Source: Succinimonas sp963628765
GTDB taxonomy: Bacteria; Pseudomonadota; Gammaproteobacteria; Enterobacterales; Succinivibrionaceae
Length of the DNA stretch: 20,042 bases
Direction of reading: 5' to 3'
NCBI GenBank assembly: GCA_963628765.1
Contig: CAVGFV010000013.1
Span: forward strand, 1 to 20,042
A program made the translations under genes and the position numbers. The notes under the pieces were generated by a model. That model worked only from the letters and a program-made list of their open reading frames with translations. It made no database searches and was not told the origin of the DNA. Position 1 is the stretch's first letter. Every line of letters starts with the position of its first letter. Below are positions 13,960-20,042 of the stretch, piece after piece.

Positions 13960-15687
13960 TTATTCGTTTAGAAGTTTTAGAAAATCTTCGGCATCATGGT
14001 AGCCAGATATTTTCTTGGTGAGTTTCCCGTTTTGGAATACTAATATTGCAGGGATTCCTGTAACTTCGTACTTCTGCATTATCGGGAAAGCTGAACTATC
14101 TTGAGAGGTCACATCAGCGAAATAGGCACCTCTAGTTTTAAGATAAGCCTGCACCTTGCTATCTTTGAATGTCGTGTTTTCATAGTGCTTACATTCACGA
14201 CACCAATCAGCTCTGAGATCCAGTATCACTTCATTTTGGCTATTTAGAACAGCTTCTAAATCATTGACACTCATAACTTCTTTAAAGATGCTATTTTCTT
14301 CAACCGTATTAACAGATAGTCCTCCTAAGATAGAAAGAACGATTCCGGTAATGGCACATACGGAGGTAAAAATCTTTTTATGAGTTTTACTGAGTACATA
14401 GAAAAGATAAGAAATAGTAGCAGTGGCAATTAAAATTACAAGCACAATGATTAGCCATTTAGGAAGGAAATTTTGAAGCAAAATTATAGGAACCGAAAGC
14501 ATAATGAAGCCACATAAGGTTTTTATAATTTGTGTCCAATTCCCTGATCTTGGAAGATATTTCTGACCTAGTAACCCGAAAATAAATAATGGGGTGCCCA
14601 TACCAAGAGCTAATATATAAAGGTAGATACCACCTTTAATCATATTGCCATCTTGAATGATAAACATTAAGGCTCCAGCAAGAGGGGCTGTAGTGCAAGG
14701 AGAAGCTACAATGGCGCTAATAACTCCCATTATGAAAACGCCTATAAAAGAGCCACCTTTTTGTTTGTCAGATAAATTTTGGAGCTTTGTTGTTAGCGAA
14801 TTCGGAAGAGCAATGTTAAATACTCCGAACATAGATAGTGCTAAAACGATGAATAATACACTTATTGCAATAAGAACTATTGGTTGTTGAGTAAAGGCAT
14901 GAAATTTTGCCCCGGCAGAGGCGAGAGCAAAACCAATAAGCATATAAGTTATGGCCATGCCCTGTATATAGGCAAACGAAAACGAAAAAGCTGTGGCAAA
15001 GTTTTTCTTTCGGCCACCGAGAATAATAGCACTCCATATTGGGTACATCGGGAACATACAAGGTGTGAGGCTAAGTAAAAGCCCTAACACAAAAAACGCT
15101 AGCATTCCTAAAAGAAAGCCATGTCCTTTGATCTCTTGATAGAGAGACTCAGCTTCATCTTTTGGTTTATTGTCTTGAGATGTGCTTTCTACGGTTGCGC
15201 TTGCATTCGTTGCGCTTTCTGAACTGGTAATCTTTTTTAAATTTAGTGTTTTGGTAATTGGTGGGTAACAAAGGTCTGTAGTACAACCTTGATAGGTGAT
15301 TAATACCTGAGGAAGAGGAGCAGTTTTTATAATATTAAACTCTAGTTCTGCATTTTTATAATAAATATGAGATAAGCCCATATATTCATCATCATGGGGA
15401 ATACCGTCTTGAATTTTGAATTTAGTAATTTCGGCATTTCTTGGCTCAACTTTGAATTTTTCTTGATAAAGGTAGTAGCCATCAGCAATATCGAATTTGA
15501 TTTTTACTTGTGTTCCATCCTGGAATATTTCAGGTGAAAAAGCCTCACTTTCTTTAAGAAATTTTTTTTCTTCTGAGGCTGATGCTTCTGAAATCAAAAA
15601 TGAATTTAAAGTAGTGTTAGAAAAAACTAATGATGCAATGAACAAAAGAAAAACTACAAAGTGTTTTCTTAAAAGGACTGAGAGCAA
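13960..15687 (-). CDS. dsbD: thiol:disulfide interchange protein DsbD
   Basis: DsbD carries electrons from cytoplasmic thioredoxin across the inner membrane to periplasmic DsbC, DsbG and CcmG-type partners. The 575 residues have a signal peptide (about 1-37, ending ASA), a periplasmic alpha domain with Cys135 and Cys140 (YQGCTTDLCYPP), a membrane beta domain of eight helices (about 188-455) with Cys210 (LTPCMFPMYP) and Cys331 (SPCTTAPL), and a periplasmic thioredoxin-like gamma domain (about 465-575) with WCREC (Cys496, Cys499). All six redox cysteines are present. The start is TTG at 15687: it is preceded by AGGAGA at seven bases, and no ATG or GTG exists upstream in frame. Only four residues lie between the alpha-domain cysteines, one fewer than in E. 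coli. Confidence 0.95.
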   Translation of the reverse strand: MLSVLLRKHFVVFLLFIASLVFSNTTLNSFLISEASASEEKKFLKESEAFSPEIFQDGTQVKIKFDIADGYYLYQEKFKVEPRNAEITKFKIQDGIPHDDEYMGLSHIYYKNAELEFNIIKTAPLPQVLITYQGCTTDLCYPPITKTLNLKKITSSESATNASATVESTSQDNKPKDEAESLYQEIKGHGFLLGMLAFFVLGLLLSLTPCMFPMYPIWSAIILGGRKKNFATAFSFSFAYIQGMAITYMLIGFALASAGAKFHAFTQQPIVLIAISVLFIVLALSMFGVFNIALPNSLTTKLQNLSDKQKGGSFIGVFIMGVISAIVASPCTTAPLAGALMFIIQDGNMIKGGIYLYILALGMGTPLFIFGLLGQKYLPRSGNWTQIIKTLCGFIMLSVPIILLQNFLPKWLIIVLVILIATATISYLFYVLSKTHKKIFTSVCAITGIVLSILGGLSVNTVEENSIFKEVMSVNDLEAVLNSQNEVILDLRADWCRECKHYENTTFKDSKVQAYLKTRGAYFADVTSQDSSAFPIMQKYEVTGIPAILVFQNGKLTKKISGYHDAEDFLKLLNE

Positions 15688-15725
15688 GACTGTATCTCCT
15701 ATTAAGTGTACTTATTATTAGAAAG

Positions 15726-15736
15726 ATTTTAGCACA
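15726..15736 (-). promoter_or_regulatory. extended -10 promoter of dsbD
   Basis: On the minus strand TGTGCTAAAAT provides TGN plus a -10 (TAAAAT, 15726-15731), nearly the same as the ribH element TGTGCTACAAT. The transcript would start near 15719, about 30 bases before the TTG start. The -35 is weak. Confidence 0.45.
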
Positions 15737-15814
15737 AGAATTTTTTTTAATGTTTTTAAAAGGTTCTTTCAAACTAAAGAGTTTTTTTTGTTTTAGAAAA
15801 TTTTTATATTTGCC

Positions 15815-15842
15815 CTTGAATTATGAATTTATATCCCTATAT
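15815..15842 (+). promoter_or_regulatory. sigma-32 heat-shock promoter of groESL
   Basis: CTTGAA (15815-15820), preceded by CC, and CCCTATAT (15835-15842) are separated by 14 bases. This matches the sigma-32 pattern CTTGAAA / CCCCATNT with two changes, one in each element. The transcript would start near 15850, about 80 bases ahead of groES. No CIRCE element is present. Confidence 0.7.
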
Positions 15843-15862
15843 ATCAGTCAGAGATTAATATA

Positions 15863-15877
15863 CTAAGACAGTCTTAG
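15863..15877. promoter_or_regulatory. palindrome just downstream of the groESL transcript start
   Basis: CTAAGAC-A-GTCTTAG is a perfect dyad with seven-base arms around one central base, lying about 14-28 bases inside the predicted transcript. The one-base centre suits a DNA-binding dimer better than an RNA hairpin. It does not match CIRCE (TTAGCACTC-N9-GAGTGCTAA). Confidence 0.35.
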
Positions 15878-15890
15878 GTAGAGTTTAAAT

Positions 15891-15920
15891 GGAGGCGGTT
15901 CAAAGGTTTTAACTTTGACC
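15891..15920 (+). promoter_or_regulatory. distant Shine-Dalgarno and hairpin in the groES leader
   Basis: GGAGG (15891-15895) is the only strong ribosome binding site ahead of groES but lies 36 bases from its ATG. Between them GGT(T)CAAAG (15897-15905) pairs with CTTTGACC (15913-15920), one bulge. Folding would reduce the effective spacing to about 12 bases. A seven-codon frame starting ATGGAGGCG (15889) also overlaps this site. Confidence 0.35.
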
Positions 15921-15931
15921 AATAATCAGAT

Positions 15932-16225
15932 ATGACAATTCGTCCTTTACATGATCGTGTTATTGTTAAGCGTACTGAAGTTGAAGCAAAGTCAGCAGGC
16001 GGTATCGTACTTACTGGTGCTGCTGTAGACAAGTCAACACGTGGAGAAGTTATTGCAGTTGGAAGTGGCCGTATACTCGATAATGGTACCGTTCTTCCAA
16101 TGGGCGTAAAGGTTGGTGACAAGGTTGTTTTCAATGAAGGCTACAGCGTCAAGAAAGAAAAGTTAGACGGTGAAGAAGTCCTCATTATGTCAGAAAACGA
16201 TATTCTTGCTGTTATTGAAGACTAA
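15932..16225 (+). CDS. groES: co-chaperonin GroES
   Basis: GroES is the heptameric lid of the GroEL folding chamber. The 97 residues match the family length, opening MTIRPLHDRVIVKR, with the mobile loop around residues 17-32 (EAKSAGGIVLTG), which contacts GroEL, and the end NDILAVIED. Expression is probably heat-inducible from the sigma-32-like promoter at 15815-15842. The start has no Shine-Dalgarno at normal distance: CAGAT directly precedes the ATG, and an in-frame TAA at 15923-15925 rules out an extended start. Confidence 0.98.
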   Translation: MTIRPLHDRVIVKRTEVEAKSAGGIVLTGAAVDKSTRGEVIAVGSGRILDNGTVLPMGVKVGDKVVFNEGYSVKKEKLDGEEVLIMSENDILAVIED

Positions 16226-16259
16226 TTGTTTTTTTTATTGTAATTTAGAATTTAAAGTT

Positions 16260-16279
16260 TGATCTGAGGTATCAGGTCA
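16260..16279 (+). promoter_or_regulatory. intercistronic hairpin between groES and groEL
   Basis: TGATCTGA (16260-16267), loop GGTA, TCAGGTCA (16272-16279): an eight-base stem with one wobble in the 75-base gap. No T-run follows, so it is not a terminator. It may stabilise the groEL end of the mRNA or mark a processing site. Confidence 0.35.
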
Positions 16280-16300
16280 TAAAGCTACAGGAATAAGTAA

Positions 16301-17938
16301 ATGTCAGCAAAAGATGTAAAATTCGGCAATGATGCCCGTGTTAAGATGCTTGAAGGTGTTAACGTACTTGCTAACGCTGTTAAGGTTACTCTTGGTCCAA
16401 AAGGCCGTAATGTAGTTCTTGATAAGAGCTATGGTGCTCCACAAATCACCAAAGATGGTGTATCTGTTGCTAAAGAAATTGAGCTTGAAGATAAGTTCCA
16501 GAATATGGGCGCTCAGATGGTTAAGGAAGTTGCTTCTAAGGCTAACGACGCTGCAGGTGATGGTACTACCACAGCTACCGTATTAGCTCAGGCAATTATC
16601 AATGAAGGCTTAAAATCAGTTGCTGCTGGTATGAATCCAATGGATCTTAAGCGTGGTATTGATAAAGCAGTATCTGCAGCGGTAGAAGAATTGAAGAAAC
16701 TTTCTACTCCTTGTGCAGATAGCAATGCAATTGCGCAGGTTGGTACAATCTCTGCAAATTCAGATGCTACCGTTGGTAAGTTAATCGCTACCGCTATGGA
16801 AAAGGTTGGTCGTGACGGTGTTATTACCGTTGAAGATGGCAATGGTCTCGAAGACAACCTTGATATCGTTGAAGGTATGCAGTTCGACCGAGGCTACTTA
16901 TCACCATATTTCATCAACAAGGCTGATAGCGCTTCTGTTGAATTTGATGAACCATACATTCTCCTTGCAGACAAGAAGATTTCTAACATTCGCGATATTC
17001 TTCCAGTTTTGGAAGGTGTTGCAAAGGCTGGTAAACCACTCCTTATCATCGCTGAAGATGTTGATAGTGAAGCTCTTGCTACCCTTGTTGTAAACAACAT
17101 GCGTGGTATTGTTAAGGTTGCCGCTGTTAAGGCTCCTGGTTTTGGTGATCGTAGAAAAGCAATGCTTCAAGATATTGCAATTCTCACTAGCGGTACTGTA
17201 ATTTCTGAAGATATCGGTATGAAGCTCGATGCTGCTACCATCAATGATCTTGGTAAAGCAAAGAAGGTTATCGTAACCAAGGATAACACCACTGTTATTG
17301 ACGGCGCTGGTGACAAGACCACAATTCAGGATCGTGTTGCTCAGATTCGTAAGGCTATTGAAGATACCAAGTCTTCTTACGATAAAGAAAAGCTTCAGGA
17401 ACGTGTTGCTAAACTTGCTGGCGGTGTTGCTGTAATTAAGGTTGGCGGTGCTACTGAAGTTGAGATGAAGGAAAAGAAGGATCGTGTAGACGATGCTCTT
17501 CACGCAACTCGTGCTGCTGTTGAAGAAGGTGTAGTTGCTGGCGGTGGTGTTGCTCTTATCAGAGCTGCTTCTAAGATTCAGGATCTCAAGGGCGATAACC
17601 AGGATCAGAACGTTGGTATTAAGGTTGCTCTCACAGCTATGGAAGCTCCTCTTCGTCAGATCGTTACCAACGCAGGCGATGAAGCTTCTGTAGTAGCAGA
17701 TGCTGTACGTAAAGGTGAAGGTAACTTCGGTTACAACGCTGCAACTGGTGAATATGGTGATATGCTCCAGTTTGGTATCCTTGACCCAACTAAGGTAACA
17801 AGAAGTGCTCTTCAGTATGCTGCTTCTGTAGCTGGTCTTATGATCACCACTGAATGTATGGTTACTGAATTACCTAAGAAAGATGCACCTGTAGCTCCTG
17901 CTGGAGCTGGTATGGGCGGCATGGGTGGAATGATGTAA
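16301..17938 (+). CDS. groEL: chaperonin GroEL
   Basis: GroEL forms the double heptameric ring that folds cytoplasmic proteins with ATP and GroES. The 545 residues include the ATP site LGPKGRN (31-37) and GDGTTTATVLA with Asp87, the intermediate-domain segment VEEGVVAGGGVAL, and the C-terminal GGMGGMM tail that lines the cavity. Codon use is strongly biased, as expected for an abundant protein. AGGAA lies eight bases ahead of the ATG. The gene follows groES by 75 bases and ends at a strong terminator, so groES-groEL form a two-gene operon. Long minus-strand frames inside it are mirror images of the coding sequence and not genes. Confidence 0.99.
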   Translation: MSAKDVKFGNDARVKMLEGVNVLANAVKVTLGPKGRNVVLDKSYGAPQITKDGVSVAKEIELEDKFQNMGAQMVKEVASKANDAAGDGTTTATVLAQAIINEGLKSVAAGMNPMDLKRGIDKAVSAAVEELKKLSTPCADSNAIAQVGTISANSDATVGKLIATAMEKVGRDGVITVEDGNGLEDNLDIVEGMQFDRGYLSPYFINKADSASVEFDEPYILLADKKISNIRDILPVLEGVAKAGKPLLIIAEDVDSEALATLVVNNMRGIVKVAAVKAPGFGDRRKAMLQDIAILTSGTVISEDIGMKLDAATINDLGKAKKVIVTKDNTTVIDGAGDKTTIQDRVAQIRKAIEDTKSSYDKEKLQERVAKLAGGVAVIKVGGATEVEMKEKKDRVDDALHATRAAVEEGVVAGGGVALIRAASKIQDLKGDNQDQNVGIKVALTAMEAPLRQIVTNAGDEASVVADAVRKGEGNFGYNAATGEYGDMLQFGILDPTKVTRSALQYAASVAGLMITTECMVTELPKKDAPVAPAGAGMGGMGGMM

Positions 17939-17980
17939 TTTACCCATCAGCAATGATTTTATAAATTGCCGTATTGATCA

Positions 17981-18008
17981 AAAAAAGGAGGTTTTTACCT
18001 CCTTTTTT
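17981..18008 (+). terminator. intrinsic terminator of groESL
   Basis: AAAAAAGGAGGT (17981-17992) pairs perfectly with ACCTCCTTTTTT (17997-18008), four-base loop. It lies 42 bases past the groEL stop. Confidence 0.92.
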
Positions 18009-18095
18009 GTTATCTAAATATGCTATCAAATAAAAATTTTTGAAGAATTTAAGGTTATATATTATTTTGGAACAAACGGTTTTTTATTTTTTTAT

Positions 18096-18130
18096 CCTCT
18101 AGTCTTGTGGGATTGTAGAGGCGTTTTTTT
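18096..18130 (+). terminator. terminator-like hairpin in front of the c-di-GMP gene
   Basis: CCTCTA (18096-18101) pairs with TAGAGG (18116-18121), with further weak pairs inside the 14-base interior, then CG and seven T residues (18124-18130). It ends 20 bases before the ATG at 18151 and lies 88 bases after the groESL terminator, so it may attenuate a transcript that begins near 18040-18080, where AT-rich promoter-like DNA is found. A 11-codon frame (18131-18166) begins directly after the T-run. Confidence 0.5.
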
Positions 18131-18150
18131 ATGACAAAAGTGGTTACCAA

Positions 18151-19941
18151 ATGCTTATTTTTTTGATTATCACAACAATCCTTTCTATTTCAGCTTTAAT
18201 CTACATTTTTTTATTATGGTCTAGAACGCGTGATGAGATAAGTGCTTTACGTAAAGAAAATAAAGAATTTTCAAACCTATGTAATTTGATTGAAGCTCCT
18301 ATTTGGTTTAAAGATAAAGATCTACGCTTTACGAGGGTTAATGATTTTTATGCTTCTATGTTTGGCAGGGATAAAGCCTTTTTTAAGGGACTAAGAGATC
18401 AAGATATCGCCCCGAAAAAATTAGTTGATGGGTATGTTCGCGATGATAAGTACGTTTTAGAGTCTAAAAAGGTTTATCACTATATCGAAAATGAAAAAGT
18501 AGGTCTTTGGTATAAAAGTACAAAATTTCCTTTAATTGATGACAACGGGACTGTTCAAGGTCTTGGTGGTATTGCTATTGATGTAACTGCGAAAAAGAAA
18601 TCGGAAAAACTTCTTCAGAAACTAGCTCATAGCGATTACATCACAGGTTTATATAATCGAGTTTATTTGGCTGTGAAGGCTACTCAGGAGCTTTCTTATG
18701 CTGATGAATCAAGTACTAAGCTAGCCTTTATCCTTGTGGGAATTGATGATTTTTCAGAAATTAGTAATCAGCGAGGGGATGTTGTAGGAGACGAAGTTTT
18801 AAAAATAGCAGCTGAACGTCTCAAAGATATCGTTCCTGAAAATATCACAACGTTAGGGCGCTTTAATGATGATGAATTTATGATTATTCTTAGAGATTAT
18901 TCGAAGGAATATAATCTAAATTCTTTACTAGAAAAAATTCAGAATTGTTTAAAAGAACCTTTTGAAATTTTTAAGGATAAATTCACTATAAGCGTATCTT
19001 TTGGAATTAGCATCTACCCTGATCTAGGTTCCGATTATGAAACAGTAATCAGAAAAGCGGATCTCGCATTGAAAAGAGCTAAAGAAAATGGGCCACGTTC
19101 TGTAGTTTTCTATTCAGATGATATTGGAAATGAAGATTTAGAGCGTGATTCACTTGAGAGAAAGCTACGTAATGCCATTGATAAGCATGAATTATCCCTA
19201 GTGTATCAACCTAAATTTATTGGTAATGCAAAGACCATTGCCGGTATTGAAGCGCTAGTGCGTTGGAAAAATAAAGATTTGGGTAGTCTAGAGCCTAATG
19301 AGTTTATTCCTATTGCGGAAGAATCAGACCTAATTGTAAGCATCGGTGATTGGGTGTTACGTACGGCGCTTCTGCAAAATTTGGAGTGGAAGAAAAGCAC
19401 AGGTGTGATGTATACCATGGCTATAAATCTTTCTAGAAACCAAATCTTAAAACCAGACTTCCTATCTAAAGTGGTTAACGTTTTAGAAGAATTAAACTAT
19501 CCGCCTTCAGCATTAGAGTTTGAGCTTCGTGAATCATTGGTTTCAAATGTAAATCAGCGTGTTATTGATGCGTTTACAAAATTACGTAATATGGGAGTTA
19601 AGATAAGTGTCGATGATTTTGGTACAGGTTTTACCAATTTATTAAGTTTGTGTACATTCCCACTCGATACGTTAAAGATCGATAGAAGCTTCGTAAGTAA
19701 CATAACAGGTTCAATTAAGAATCAGGAGATTGTTAATGCGATCATTAATCTTGCTAAGTCCTTTGGCTTGTCATTGGTTGCAGAAGTCGTAGAAACTGAT
19801 CAAGAGCTCGAATATGTACACAAAACGGGAATCGATAATGTACAAGGCTTTTATTTTGCACACCCATTGAATGAGGATGGCATGAATGAGTTCTTTAAGG
19901 ATCTATTGTCAGGAAAATTTCAATCTGCACAAAAGAGTTAG
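18151..19941 (+). CDS. membrane PAS-GGDEF-EAL protein, probable c-di-GMP phosphodiesterase
   Basis: The 596 residues form one membrane helix (2-23), a short coil, a PAS domain (about 45-148), a GGDEF domain (about 155-322) and an EAL domain (about 335-590). The cyclase signature is degenerate: RFNDDEF, with Asn239-Asp240 in place of the two glycines, and no RxxD inhibitory site precedes it. The EAL domain keeps every catalytic position I can place: Glu367 (IEALVRW), Asn426 (INLSRN), Glu458 (ELRES), Asp488-Asp489 (DDFGTGF), Lys509 (LKIDRSF), Glu545 (AEVVET) and Gln565 (VQGF). I infer it hydrolyses c-di-GMP, with the altered GGDEF domain as a possible GTP sensor and the PAS domain receiving a signal. 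Only a weak Shine-Dalgarno (AGTGG) precedes the ATG. No terminator follows within the window. Confidence 0.92.
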   Translation: MLIFLIITTILSISALIYIFLLWSRTRDEISALRKENKEFSNLCNLIEAPIWFKDKDLRFTRVNDFYASMFGRDKAFFKGLRDQDIAPKKLVDGYVRDDKYVLESKKVYHYIENEKVGLWYKSTKFPLIDDNGTVQGLGGIAIDVTAKKKSEKLLQKLAHSDYITGLYNRVYLAVKATQELSYADESSTKLAFILVGIDDFSEISNQRGDVVGDEVLKIAAERLKDIVPENITTLGRFNDDEFMIILRDYSKEYNLNSLLEKIQNCLKEPFEIFKDKFTISVSFGISIYPDLGSDYETVIRKADLALKRAKENGPRSVVFYSDDIGNEDLERDSLERKLRNAIDKHELSLVYQPKFIGNAKTIAGIEALVRWKNKDLGSLEPNEFIPIAEESDLIVSIGDWVLRTALLQNLEWKKSTGVMYTMAINLSRNQILKPDFLSKVVNVLEELNYPPSALEFELRESLVSNVNQRVIDAFTKLRNMGVKISVDDFGTGFTNLLSLCTFPLDTLKIDRSFVSNITGSIKNQEIVNAIINLAKSFGLSLVAEVVETDQELEYVHKTGIDNVQGFYFAHPLNEDGMNEFFKDLLSGKFQSAQKS

Positions 19942-19989
19942 TCTTAGATTAAAGATAACTTAATGCGAAGACAGGAGGGTTAATAATAG

Positions 19990-20018
19990 TTGTGTTAAAT
20001 ATATAAATAGTTTATAAT
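19990..20018 (+). promoter_or_regulatory. sigma-70-type promoter for a gene beyond the window
   Basis: TTGTGT (19990-19995) and TATAAT (20013-20018) are separated by the ideal 17 bases. The transcript would start near 20025. An ATG at 20021 opens a frame to the window edge but overlaps the promoter and lacks a ribosome binding site, so the real gene probably begins further on. Confidence 0.55.
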
Positions 20019-20042
20019 ATATGAAAATAATTTATAGATATT

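Noticed and set aside
15840..15931. CIRCE/HrcA site upstream of groES
   Set aside because: The palindrome has one central base and arms unrelated to TTAGCACTC/GAGTGCTAA.
16901..17503. Minus-strand 200-codon frame inside groEL
   Set aside because: It is an antisense shadow produced by strong codon bias in groEL.
18009..18150. c-di-GMP riboswitch before the EAL gene
   Set aside because: The leader lacks the conserved GEMM core and its two-helix layout; only the terminator-like hairpin is present.
20021..20042. Start of a new gene at the ATG at 20021
   Set aside because: It has no ribosome binding site, overlaps the predicted transcript start, and only seven codons are visible.

Overview
The window looks like a chromosomal segment of an AT-rich gammaproteobacterium. 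The evidence is the gene order (aroQ-accB-accC; glyA; nrdR-ribD-ribE-ribH-nusB-thiL), the presence of slyX, a DsbD with all three domains, a lipoprotein FKBP isomerase and groESL behind a sigma-32-type promoter. The base composition, gene set and lipoproteins would suit Succinivibrionaceae or relatives (Aeromonadales). That placement is inference from protein resemblance and was not tested by any search.

Layout. 1-611: the end of a cut-off gene with a pilin-like cysteine pair, two intrinsic terminators, and a probably decayed minus-strand gene. 612-3490: a very AT-rich membrane phosphoglycerol/phosphoethanolamine-transferase-type gene (LTA synthase/OpgB superfamily), convergent with a XerD-type recombinase. 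3575-4042: a small secreted lipoprotein with its own promoter and terminator. 4237-6523 (minus): aroQ-accB-accC, that is type II dehydroquinase plus the biotin carrier and biotin carboxylase of acetyl-CoA carboxylase. 6524-6914: a divergent control region with several palindromes. 6915-12716 (plus): glyA, then nrdR-ribD-ribE and ribH-nusB-thiL. 12719-15687: slyX (minus), fkpA (plus), dsbD (minus). 15815-18008: groES-groEL. 18151-19941: a membrane PAS-GGDEF-EAL protein, followed by a good promoter for a gene beyond the window.

How the genes fit together. Most are housekeeping: one-carbon supply (glyA), control of ribonucleotide reductase (nrdR), riboflavin synthesis (ribD, ribE, ribH), transcription antitermination (nusB), thiamin pyrophosphate formation (thiL), fatty acid initiation (accBC), the shikimate pathway (aroQ) and protein folding (groESL, fkpA, dsbD). 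The two that reach the cell surface or signalling are the transferase at 612 and the probable c-di-GMP phosphodiesterase at 18151, whose cyclase motif is degenerate.

No CRISPR array, tRNA, rRNA, insertion sequence or obvious defence system is visible. I do not see a new multi-gene system. The most interesting material is regulatory: a terminator-like hairpin joined directly to the thiL start codon with a Shine-Dalgarno sequence at its foot, a tandem palindromic operator-like pair between aroQ and glyA, a palindrome over the ribH promoter, structured groESL leader DNA, and a terminator-like hairpin just ahead of the c-di-GMP gene.
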